Shown piece after piece: positions 1 to 6,212 of a stretch of DNA of 8,877 bases. The notes under the pieces are model-generated. The model did no database searches. It worked only from the letters and a program-made list of their open reading frames with translations, and was not told where the DNA came from. Location: contig JAFGIC010000468.1 of the NCBI GenBank assembly GCA_016929815.1, positions 1 to 8,877 on the forward strand. The letters run 5' to 3'. The first letter of the stretch is position 1. Each line of letters opens with the position of its first letter. This stretch comes from Deltaproteobacteria bacterium (GTDB taxonomy: Bacteria; Desulfobacterota; DSM-4660; Desulfatiglandales; HGW-15). The position numbers were made by a program, and so were the translations under genes.

Positions 1-277
1 GTCAAAAAATTGTTTATGAGGGCAATTGCCTTGTCCCTGTTTGTTTAGAAGAGAATTGGCTTGAAAAATGTTAAGGGAAAAAATAAAAATAGCAGCAATT
101 TCGCGAAAAATAGAGAATTCATGAGAATGAAAATTGTTAATATAATATTACACCATAAACTGTTTCTCCGCAAACTTCTGAATTAAATAAGAAAAGCTGA
201 TCTTAAAAAAGACCCAATTAAACCGTGTGTTAGGATTCCAATGATCAAATTTTCTAATATTACAGCAAGTTAAATTA

Positions 278-330
278 TGTCAAAAAAGTGTGCCGATATA
301 AGTTTTCTCCTATATCAATCCGTTTTGACA
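278..330. repeat. Two-armed interrupted inverted repeat upstream of dnaA
   Basis: The outer arms are TGTCAAAA (278-285) and TTTTGACA (323-330). The inner arms are GATATA (295-300) and TATATC (311-316), separated by 10 nt. The two pairs share almost the same centre (304 and 305.5), so the whole 53-bp block could fold as one bulged stem or serve as a two-part protein-binding site. The right outer arm includes the TTGACA that I propose as a -35 element, so a bound protein or a fold here would affect dnaA expression. The arms are read directly; the regulatory role is inference. Confidence 0.45.
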
Positions 331-353
331 CGCGATGCAGATTAATAGATAAA
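325..353 (+). promoter_or_regulatory. Candidate sigma-70 promoter for dnaA
   Basis: A perfect TTGACA (325-330) lies 17 bp before GATAAA (348-353), which matches four of six bases of the -10 consensus. Transcription would start near 360 and leave a leader of about 65 nt containing the CCCCT/AGGGG hairpin at 356-371. A second perfect -10, TATAAT at 396-401, lies downstream but its -35 position (CAGTTT, 373-378) is poor. Either could drive dnaA. The assignment is from consensus matching only. Confidence 0.4.
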
Positions 354-355
354 TA

Positions 356-380
356 CCCCTCAAATTAGGGGGCAGTTTTT
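356..380 (+). terminator. Small hairpin plus T-run, possible weak terminator or attenuator
   Basis: A 5-bp stem CCCCT (356-360) / AGGGG (367-371) with a 6-nt loop is followed by GCAG and five T residues (376-380). The stem is short and the T-run is four bases away, so termination would be weak. It lies between the two candidate dnaA promoters. It could therefore attenuate the upstream transcript or end transcription arriving from outside the window. Confidence 0.25.
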
Positions 381-425
381 AATAACCTGATATCTTATAA
401 TTGTATAACTGGAACGGAGCCTGTA

Positions 426-1772
426 ATGAGCTTAATATGGCAGGAAGTGAAAAACCATATAAGGGATAAACTGTCAGAAAACAGTTTTTCACTATGGATA
501 AAACCCCTTACTCCCCTGGAGGAAAGGGATGACTGCCTTGTCCTCGGCTGTCCGAATAAGTTTTCCCTGAACTGGGTTACAGAAAACTATAAGGGCGAAA
601 TGGAGAAAAGGCTCAATGATATCGGCAAGAATAGGTGTAAATTGATCCTCAAGGTTCTGGCCCCGGAAAAAAAGGAGACGGTCCCTGAACTTTTCAAGCC
701 ATCCAAACAATTGTCCCTTCCAAATATTTCAGTCGGCAGGATAAATGGCAGGAGGCGATTTAACAGGGATTTTACCTTTGACAGATTTGTAGTAGGTAAA
801 TGCAATGAATTCGCCTATTCAGCGTCAAAGGCCCTTGCCAGCAATTCAGGCTGGAAATATGATTCTCTTTTCCTTCTTTCAAATACAGGCCTTGGCAAGA
901 GCCACCTCTCCCATGCCGTCGGTCAGGCGATTCTTGAGGAGAATCCCGATACGAGGGCATATTATATAACGGCTGAAGATTTTGTAAATGAAATGATATT
1001 TGCCTTGAAGAATAAACGGATCGATGAATTCAAGGATAAATATCGCCGCTCCTGTGATGTCCTTCTCCTTGAAGAGGTGCATTTTTTAAGCGGCAAGGAA
1101 AAGACCCAGGCTGAACTTGGATATACCCTGGATGCATTGGTGAATGACAAGAAAAAGATTATCTTCACGAGCTCGCTTTTGCCCAAGGACATGCCCAATA
1201 TGACAAATGAACTTTCCTCCAGGCTGGTTTCCGGCGTGATTTCAACACTTGAAAAGCCGGATTATGAAACAAGGGTAAAGATAATTGAAAAAAAATCATC
1301 CGAGAATAAAATCAGGCTTTCAGAGGATATAATACACCTTTTTGCACGGCACCTTACACGGGATATCAGGCAGATTGAGAGCACTATAAGGTGCCTCAGG
1401 GCAAAATCGGAATTGATGAATGCCCACATAGATATGTCTCTTGCCAAAGAGGTAATTGACTGCCAGGTCAGTGATCCTCAAAATTTGTCTCTTGAAGGCA
1501 TTAAAAAGATGATATGCAGTTATTTCAAGGTTGATCCTGCAATGCTTCAATCTAAATCAAGGAAAAAGATACACGCCTATCCCCGTAATCTGTTTGTATA
1601 TCTTTGCAGGAATTTTACAGAGGCAACACTGGAAGACATCGGCAAGTCTATTAACAGGAACCATTCCACAATAATATATTCCTCTGAGATTATTGAAAAA
1701 AAGATAAAGACGGATAACACGGTAAAAAAGCATATAAACTTTCTGACGGAAAAGATAAAGGATGTTATGTGA
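426..1772 (+). CDS. dnaA: Chromosomal replication initiator protein DnaA (divergent)
   Basis: DnaA is the AAA+ initiator that binds DnaA boxes and opens the origin. At 448 residues it has normal family length. Domain I is residues 1-80 (IWQEVKNHI, LWIKPL), followed by a short linker to about 112. The AAA+ core starts at FTFDRFVVGKCNEFAYSA. Walker A is SNTGLGKSH (152-160), with Ser where the first Gly is usual. Walker B is LLLEEVHFL (213-221), with Glu-Glu instead of the usual Asp-Asp. Box VII keeps the probable arginine finger (R266 in ELSSRL) and sensor 2 keeps an Arg (R315 in RDIRQIE). Domain IV ends with the recognition helix NRNHSTIIYSS (410-420), where most DnaA proteins read DHTTV. The ATG has GGAG six bases upstream. 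No dnaN follows. The gene is intact in sequence. It could be the main initiator of a divergent lineage or a second DnaA paralogue. Confidence 0.93.
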   Translation: MSLIWQEVKNHIRDKLSENSFSLWIKPLTPLEERDDCLVLGCPNKFSLNWVTENYKGEMEKRLNDIGKNRCKLILKVLAPEKKETVPELFKPSKQLSLPNISVGRINGRRRFNRDFTFDRFVVGKCNEFAYSASKALASNSGWKYDSLFLLSNTGLGKSHLSHAVGQAILEENPDTRAYYITAEDFVNEMIFALKNKRIDEFKDKYRRSCDVLLLEEVHFLSGKEKTQAELGYTLDALVNDKKKIIFTSSLLPKDMPNMTNELSSRLVSGVISTLEKPDYETRVKIIEKKSSENKIRLSEDIIHLFARHLTRDIRQIESTIRCLRAKSELMNAHIDMSLAKEVIDCQVSDPQNLSLEGIKKMICSYFKVDPAMLQSKSRKKIHAYPRNLFVYLCRNFTEATLEDIGKSINRNHSTIIYSSEIIEKKIKTDNTVKKHINFLTEKIKDVM

Positions 1773-2032
1773 TGTACCAGAGTAATCCGGTGCCTGTAAA
1801 AAAGATTTTCCTGTGGGGTTTTGTTGTAATCCTGGGACTGGTTTTTTCCTTTATTATATTTGCTTCCATTATCTCCATAATGGTCGGGCTCAGTAATTTA
1901 AATCAGGATGGCTTTATCATACCTGTTTTAGCGGGGGTCTTTTCCATAGCGTTATGCGTATTTGTTTTTGTATGCCTTGTTAGATTTATCATCAGTGTGT
2001 TAAGAGAAAGGGATATCATAAGATCCTCATGA
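1772..2032 (+). CDS. Small two-helix membrane protein, function unknown
   Basis: An 86-residue protein with a short N-terminal segment (MYQSNPVPVKK), a hydrophobic helix at about 12-38 (FLWGFVVILGLVFSFIIFASIISIM) and a second at about 48-76. The loop between them (SNLNQDG) is short and polar, and the C-terminus is charged (RERDIIRSS). It is predicted to sit in the inner membrane as a hairpin. Its ATG shares one base with the dnaA TGA stop (TGATG), and AAAGGA (1757-1762) lies 9 nt upstream, so it is probably translated by coupling to dnaA. A GTG at 1769 in the same frame would add one residue and has tighter spacing (6 nt) to the same Shine-Dalgarno. I recognise no family. The link to DnaA is inferred from position alone. 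Confidence 0.7.
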   Translation: MYQSNPVPVKKIFLWGFVVILGLVFSFIIFASIISIMVGLSNLNQDGFIIPVLAGVFSIALCVFVFVCLVRFIISVLRERDIIRSS

Positions 2033-2037
2033 CCCTT

Positions 2038-2062
2038 ATTGCTGCGAATTCCTGCAATTTTT
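2038..2062 (+). terminator. Possible weak Rho-independent terminator after the dnaA pair
   Basis: ATTGC (2038-2042) can pair with GCAAT (2054-2058) across an 11-nt loop, and the right arm runs into TTTTT (2058-2062). It sits 6 bases after the stop of the small membrane protein, where a terminator is expected. The stem has only 5 bp with weak A-T pairs, so the call is tentative. Confidence 0.3.
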
Positions 2063-2141
2063 ACTCACTGTATATATCCCCAAAAACCTTCCCCTTACTG
2101 CGGCGTAAAATTTAATATTCCTTCCGAACCACAGGATGCTT

Positions 2142-2157
2142 AAATTATGTATAATTT
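2142..2157. promoter_or_regulatory. Palindrome over a TATAAT, candidate promoter/operator of the efflux operon
   Basis: AAATTAT-GT-ATAATTT is a perfect 7-bp inverted repeat with a 2-nt spacer. It contains the perfect -10 hexamer TATAAT (2150-2155), with TG immediately before it. No good -35 is visible at 16-18 bp (AACCAC at 17). Transcription would start near 2162 and leave a leader of about 170 nt. A regulator bound here would cover the -10. The sequence is certain; the function is inference. Confidence 0.35.
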
Positions 2158-2321
2158 GTGGAGATAGTTAATTTTATTGGCTTTTTAAAAATAACGTGTA
2201 ACTTTTTCAGAATTCTGCCGACAATAAGAGTGAAAAGAAAATACGTTGCTGAATTTCAAATTTTCAACCTACAGTTAGATATTCAACTCGTTGTGGAACA
2301 GAAGTTAGATTCGTAATATTT

Positions 2322-2327
2322 AGGAGG
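2322..2327 (+). promoter_or_regulatory. Strong ribosome binding site of the TolC-family gene
   Basis: AGGAGG lies 6 nt before the ATG at 2334. This supports that start over the in-frame ATG at 2352, which would remove six residues (M7) from the long N-terminal region before the signal-peptide core. Confidence 0.8.
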
Positions 2328-2333
2328 CATGAA

Positions 2334-4223
2334 ATGAATGAAACCCATAGAATGACGATTAAAGGGGCATCGCGCCTGAGGTCGGTTATAGTTGATAAAT
2401 GGACAATTGTCAGCAGGCTGTCCATTATACTGCTGTTATCGGCCCTTTTAATCGGCACGGGCTGTACCGCGTCCCATTACAGGAAAAGCGCGGACAAGGC
2501 AGCCGATTCAATTATCAAGGAAAAGCAGGAACAGATTTTCGGAAAGGCTACGGGCATAGAGATTGAACGCCCAAGCGACACACTGAGACGCCGTCTAATG
2601 ATTGAACAGGACCTGCAGTATTCCAGCAATGCGTCTCTCGGGTCTGAGAAGCTTGAAAAGATTGCACACTGGCCGGAAAAGGATTATCCCGGAAATGATT
2701 CAGTTTCCTCGGGAGATGATATAACCCTGGAATCGGGGCAATCCCTTAAGCTTACCCTTGTACAGGCCCTCCAGATAGCAGCCAAGAACAGCTCGGAGTA
2801 TCAGTCACAGAAGGAAAGTGTCTTTCAGAAGGCCCTGGACCTGAATCTCCAGAGACATAAATATGGTTTTACCCTTGGGGGGGAGGATGCAAGCTACAAG
2901 ATTACCCAGAGTGAAACGGAAGGAGAGACGGTAAAATCAGACAGCGGCAGCGGTTCGCTATCCTTAAGTAAGACGCTTAAAAACGGCACAAAGATAGTCA
3001 CATCAGCCGGCGTTGACATAATCAATCTTCTTACAGACGGGATTTCGACAAAGAGCTTTCAATATGACGGCTCCATCTCAATACCACTGTTACGTGGAGC
3101 TGGAAAGTATGTGGCATCTGAGTCTCTGACACAGGCTGAGCGAGACCTGGTTTACAGCCTTTACACCTTTGAGAGGTATAAGGGTACCTTTGCCGTGCAG
3201 ATAGTGCAGAGCTATATGAGTGTGCTCTCCCAGATGGATCAGGTTGACAATGCGGCCGAGAACTATAAAAACAGCATAACATCATACAATAGAACCAGCC
3301 GACAGGCAGAGGCAGGCCGTGCAACTATTGTACAGGTTAATCAGACCCTTCAGCAGCAGTTAAGCTCCCGCAACCGGTGGATCAACGCAAAGGGGCAATA
3401 TAAAAACCAGCTGGACAACTTCAAAATAATGATAGGTCTTCCGGCGGATTCGGAGGTGGAACTGGACAGGTCTGATCTGGAAAGCCTTACAGAACGGGCT
3501 GCCGATATAGTTACTAGGGCAGTGGCAGATACTTCAACATCGGAAAACCTCTTTGAACCCGGCAAGGAGAATGCAGGACCCCTGGAGATGGATGAGGAAC
3601 AGGCTATAACGCTTGCCTTTGATAACCGCCTTGATCTCAAGGTCCAGGAAGGAAAGGTCTATGACGCCCAGAGGGCTGTAGTAATCAGGGCAGATGCCCT
3701 TGGCGCGGAACTTACCCTTTTGGGTTCGGCAAAATTTACCGGTGATGATGAAGAGGCATTTGAAAAGGACAGCGGCATATATACCGGTCTGTTGACCCTT
3801 GATCTCCCCTTTGACCGGACATCTGAAAGGAATGCCTACAGGAACGCCTATATCTCACTTGAGAAGGCTGTAAGGGAATTTCAGACAATGGAGGACAATA
3901 TCAAGCTCTCCATACGTCAGACATTGAGGACAATGGCAGAAGCGCGTGAAGGGCTGAGGATACAGACCTTGGCGGTAAATTCAGCGGAGACAGGGCTTGC
4001 GAGCGCGAACATGTTCTTTGAGGCGGGAAGGTCCGAATTGCGCGACCTGCTTGAAGCTCAGTCTTCACTGCTTACGGCAAGGAACTCACTTACATCTGCG
4101 GTCATTAATTATCGTATGGCAGAACTTCAGTTCCAGCGGGACGCGGGGATTTTAAAAATAGATGATGAGGGATTATTGGTAGAATATGGATCCGAGGAGG
4201 ATAATAATGTCAAACAACAATAA
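2334..4223 (+). CDS. TolC-family outer-membrane efflux lipoprotein
   Basis: This would be the outer-membrane exit duct of the tripartite pump encoded by the operon. It is 629 residues, longer than E. coli TolC. A hydrophobic stretch at 29-41 ends in GTGC, with Cys44 as the probable lipidated residue. The lipobox is imperfect, with Gly at -3, and the n-region is long. Residues 45-138 are a polar segment with no recognised domain. Two outer-membrane efflux repeats follow, starting near LTLVQALQIAAKNS (140-153) and DEEQAITLAFDNRLDL (420-435). Each contains long helices rich in Ala, Gln and Glu. SISIPLLRGAG (247-257) is a strand and turn typical of many OMF proteins, and its counterpart in repeat 2 is LLTLDLPFDRTSERN (486-500). 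The second helix pair includes FFEAGRSELRDLLEAQSSLL. The 3' end overlaps the adaptor gene by 17 nt, which suggests coupled translation. Confidence 0.9.
   Translation: MNETHRMTIKGASRLRSVIVDKWTIVSRLSIILLLSALLIGTGCTASHYRKSADKAADSIIKEKQEQIFGKATGIEIERPSDTLRRRLMIEQDLQYSSNASLGSEKLEKIAHWPEKDYPGNDSVSSGDDITLESGQSLKLTLVQALQIAAKNSSEYQSQKESVFQKALDLNLQRHKYGFTLGGEDASYKITQSETEGETVKSDSGSGSLSLSKTLKNGTKIVTSAGVDIINLLTDGISTKSFQYDGSISIPLLRGAGKYVASESLTQAERDLVYSLYTFERYKGTFAVQIVQSYMSVLSQMDQVDNAAENYKNSITSYNRTSRQAEAGRATIVQVNQTLQQQLSSRNRWINAKGQYKNQLDNFKIMIGLPADSEVELDRSDLESLTERAADIVTRAVADTSTSENLFEPGKENAGPLEMDEEQAITLAFDNRLDLKVQEGKVYDAQRAVVIRADALGAELTLLGSAKFTGDDEEAFEKDSGIYTGLLTLDLPFDRTSERNAYRNAYISLEKAVREFQTMEDNIKLSIRQTLRTMAEAREGLRIQTLAVNSAETGLASANMFFEAGRSELRDLLEAQSSLLTARNSLTSAVINYRMAELQFQRDAGILKIDDEGLLVEYGSEEDNNVKQQ
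4194..4200 (+). promoter_or_regulatory. Ribosome binding site that fixes the adaptor start
   Basis: GAGGAGG is 6 nt upstream of the ATG at 4207. An earlier in-frame ATG at 4186 would place this site inside the reading frame and has no comparable site of its own. I therefore start the adaptor at 4207 (MSNNNKLL), inside the last codons of the TolC-family gene. Confidence 0.8.
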
Positions 4224-6198
4224 GCTATTAGATAAATTGCGTGAGGTTATCACGAAAAAACCTGCATTATCCGTTGCAGGGATTGCAGCCCTGTTTCTGT
4301 TGCTGTGGGGCGCTATATCCATTTTAGGCGGCGAGGATGCCGCAAGCAGCATCCCGACCTATGAGGTTAAGAAAGGCCCCTTAAAGATAAGCGTTACTGA
4401 GACAGGGACCATACAGCCCGCGGAAAAGATGATCGTAAAAAATCAGGTCGAGGGCCAGACTACTATCGTGTATATTGTGGAGGAAGGGGCAAAGGTAGAA
4501 AAGGGAGACCTGGTGATAGAGCTGGACTCAAGTACGCTATCGGACAATCAGGTTGACCAGGAGATATCGGTACAGAACGCCGAGGCATCCAGGATCGACG
4601 CGAGCGAAAATTTCGAGGTCACAAAGAACCAGGCACAGAGTGATATTGAATCTGCGGAGCTTAACTATGAGTTTGCGCAGCTGGACCTGAAAAAATATAT
4701 TGAAGGAGAATATCCAAACGCCCTTCAGGAGGCGGAATCCAATATCACCCTGGCTGAAGAGGAGCTTGCCCAGGCAAAGGATACACTTGAATGGTCTCAG
4801 AAGCTTTATGAAGAGGGATATCTTTCTCAGTCGGAGCTTGAAAAGGATCAGCTTTCCTACAGCCAGAAGGAGCTGGCCGTTGAGCTGAAAAAGAATGCCA
4901 AGGATCTTCTGGTAAATTATACCTATAAGAGAAAGATCGCAGAACTTGAGAGCGACGTAACACAATCCAAGGCTGCCCTTGAGCGCACTATGCGCAAGGC
5001 AACGGCAAATGTCGCGCAGGCAGAGGCCAATAAGGCGGCAAAGCAGGCGGAATACGAAAGACAGCTTGCAAAACTCAAGAAGCTTGAAAATCAGCTTGCC
5101 GCTACTAAGGTATATGCCCCTGCATCCGGGACAGTTATCTATGCAACAAGCGCGGAACAAAGCCGCAGCAGATTCGGGGGCCAGACAGAGCCCCTTGAAC
5201 TTGGAAGTACCGTAAGGGAGCGTCAGGAACTGATACACCTGCCTACAACCAAGGGTTTCAAGGTCTCGATCAGCATACCTGAATCAAGCATAGACAAGGT
5301 AAAGGCAGGGAAACCGGCCCTGGTAACGGTGGACACCATACCGAATGTTGTTTACACCGGCAGGGTGACATATGTCTCGAACGTGGTTAATGCACAGAAT
5401 GCGTTCATGAACCCCGACCTCAAGGTCTATGACACGGAGATCACCCTGGATAACGGCGGGGATATGGATCTGCTTCGATCCGGGATGAGCTGCACAGCGG
5501 AGGTAGTTATAGACCAGTATGAAGATGCCGTATATATCCCTGTTCAGGCAGTTATGAGTGTCAATAATGAACCGACGGTTTATGTGGTAAAGGGCAGCAA
5601 GACAAAACCAAGGACTGTGGAGACAGGACTTGATAATAACATAGTCATAAGGATTGTCAGCGGCCTGGAGCCTGGCGAGATCGTTTCATTATCCCCTCCC
5701 TTGGAGCAGGCGTCTGTCGTTGAACAGAATTTCGAGGTGCTGTCAGACGTATCGGAAGTCCCCGAAGCGGATACGACCGGCAATCAGGGCACAGGGTCAG
5801 AGACGTCCGAGATGCCCGGCGGCAACAATCAGGGGTCAGAGCAGGGCAGAGGACAACAGGGGCAGCGAGGAGATATGATAACGAATCTTGACAAGGACGG
5901 CGACGGAAAGGTTTCACAGTCCGAGTTTTCCGGTCCGGAAAATTTCTTCAGCCAGATGGACGCGGATGGGGATGGCTATATTACTAAGGAGGAGGCCTCC
6001 CAGATGCAGATGAACCGGGGCAACCAGGGTGAAAACCAGGGAGACAATCAGAGATCGGAACAGGATCCTGAGACACGCTACTCAACCACCGGCTCCATTT
6101 CCGATTCGGGCGATTCCAGCAGCGGCCCAAGCGGCGGCCCAAGCGGTGGCATGGGCGGAGGCATGGGCGGCGGTGGCGGAATGCCCGGCGGTTTCTAG
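4207..6198 (+). CDS. HlyD/MacA-type periplasmic adaptor with EF-hand C-terminal extension
   Basis: A membrane fusion protein joining the MacB-type transporter to the outer-membrane factor. It is 663 residues, against about 370 for E. coli MacA. Residues 20-41 form one transmembrane anchor. The first lipoyl half is at about 66-107 (GTIQPAEKMIVK, EEGAKVEKGDLVIELD). A long alpha-helical hairpin spans about 110-300, with its tip near LYEEGYLSQSELEKDQ (200-215) where the outer-membrane factor should dock. The second lipoyl half is at 301-312 (KVYAPASGTVIY). A beta-barrel (about 350-435) and a membrane-proximal domain (about 440-510) complete the adaptor. The remaining 150 residues are extra: a Gln/Gly-rich linker, two canonical EF-hand loops (562-573 and 585-596), another polar linker and a GGMGGGMGGGGGMPGGF tail. 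The whole extension should lie in the periplasm. Confidence 0.9.
   Translation: MSNNNKLLDKLREVITKKPALSVAGIAALFLLLWGAISILGGEDAASSIPTYEVKKGPLKISVTETGTIQPAEKMIVKNQVEGQTTIVYIVEEGAKVEKGDLVIELDSSTLSDNQVDQEISVQNAEASRIDASENFEVTKNQAQSDIESAELNYEFAQLDLKKYIEGEYPNALQEAESNITLAEEELAQAKDTLEWSQKLYEEGYLSQSELEKDQLSYSQKELAVELKKNAKDLLVNYTYKRKIAELESDVTQSKAALERTMRKATANVAQAEANKAAKQAEYERQLAKLKKLENQLAATKVYAPASGTVIYATSAEQSRSRFGGQTEPLELGSTVRERQELIHLPTTKGFKVSISIPESSIDKVKAGKPALVTVDTIPNVVYTGRVTYVSNVVNAQNAFMNPDLKVYDTEITLDNGGDMDLLRSGMSCTAEVVIDQYEDAVYIPVQAVMSVNNEPTVYVVKGSKTKPRTVETGLDNNIVIRIVSGLEPGEIVSLSPPLEQASVVEQNFEVLSDVSEVPEADTTGNQGTGSETSEMPGGNNQGSEQGRGQQGQRGDMITNLDKDGDGKVSQSEFSGPENFFSQMDADGDGYITKEEASQMQMNRGNQGENQGDNQRSEQDPETRYSTTGSISDSGDSSSGPSGGPSGGMGGGMGGGGGMPGGF
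5890..5994 (+). other. Pair of EF-hand calcium-binding loops in the adaptor
   Basis: Loop 1 is DKDGDGKVSQSE (residues 562-573) and loop 2 is DADGDGYITKEE (585-596). Both have Asp at positions 1, 3 and 5, Gly at 6, a hydrophobic residue at 8 and Glu at 12, which is the full canonical calcium-coordination pattern. They are 23 residues apart, with aromatic and hydrophobic residues between (FSGPENFFSQM), as in paired EF-hands. Calcium binding is established for this motif; a role in the pump is inference. Confidence 0.85.
6124..6195 (+). other. Gly/Ser/Met-rich low-complexity tail of the adaptor
   Basis: The last 24 residues are almost only Gly, Ser, Pro and Met, ending GGMGGGMGGGGGMPGGF. The DNA shows repeated GGC-rich units (two copies of a GGCCCAAGCGG-type unit, then ATGGGCGG units), so it probably grew by slippage. 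A flexible disordered tail is expected. Confidence 0.7.
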
Positions 6199-6212
6199 GG
6201 AGGTCGATAGTA

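Larger units (their letters stand above)
1..425. other. AT-rich non-coding region upstream of dnaA
   Basis: No convincing gene is seen in these 425 bases. Seen directly: a perfect palindrome GGCAATTGCC at 21-30, a perfect palindrome TTTCGCGAAA at 99-108, and a perfect TAATAT-A-ATATTA at 138-150 that contains a TATAAT. There is also an interrupted inverted repeat at 278-330, a small hairpin CCCCT/AGGGG at 356-371 followed by GCAGTTTTT, and TTATA-ATTG-TATAA at 395-408 just before the dnaA ribosome binding site. GTCAAAAAA-n-TGT occurs at both 1-13 and 279-291. No TTATCCACA-type DnaA box is visible on either strand, so I do not call this an origin. The first 74 bases could be the 3' end of an upstream gene, but nothing supports a particular product. 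Confidence 0.6.
2033..2333. other. Intergenic region between the dnaA pair and the efflux operon
   Basis: No gene is seen here. The region holds a weak terminator-like hairpin at its start, and a perfect palindrome over a TATAAT at 2142-2157. It also contains a duplicated GTTAGAT (2274-2280 and 2304-2310), a duplicated TTCAAC (2263-2268 and 2282-2287) and a CAAC-TC-GTTG palindrome (2284-2293). TTAAATTATGT (2140-2150) also occurs at 270-280 upstream of dnaA. TGTGGA appears twice (2157-2162, 2292-2297), which is only a partial match to a reversed DnaA box. The layout fits the control region of the downstream operon. Confidence 0.5.

Noticed and set aside
3..74. Open frame from the window edge to a TAA at 72-74 (IVYEGNCLVPVCLEENWL region), possible 3' end of an upstream gene
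   Set aside because: Only 23 codons are visible with no recognisable motif. Another frame (VKKLFMRAIALSLFV then stop) is equally open, so no gene can be supported.
123..141. Fur-box-like stretch GAGAATGAAAATTGTTAAT
   Set aside because: It matches a classic 19-bp Fur box at only about 13 positions in very AT-rich DNA, with no iron-related gene nearby.
2157..2297. TGTGGA at 2157-2162 and 2292-2297 as reversed DnaA boxes
   Set aside because: Each matches only about 7 of 9 positions, there are just two, and they are far apart. Not enough to call an origin.
2291..2319. TTGTGG / TAATAT as a promoter for the TolC-family gene
   Set aside because: Both hexamers are weak and the start would fall within or just after the ribosome binding site, leaving almost no leader.
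4186..4206. Earlier in-frame ATG for the adaptor (MDPRRII)
   Set aside because: The strong GAGGAGG at 4194-4200 lies inside that extension and is ideally spaced for the ATG at 4207.
4537..5238. Long open frame on the minus strand opposite the adaptor (233 codons)
   Set aside because: It is antisense to the coiled-coil codons, is rich in Leu, Cys and Arg as expected for a shadow, and has no recognisable domain. The plus-strand adaptor is unambiguous.
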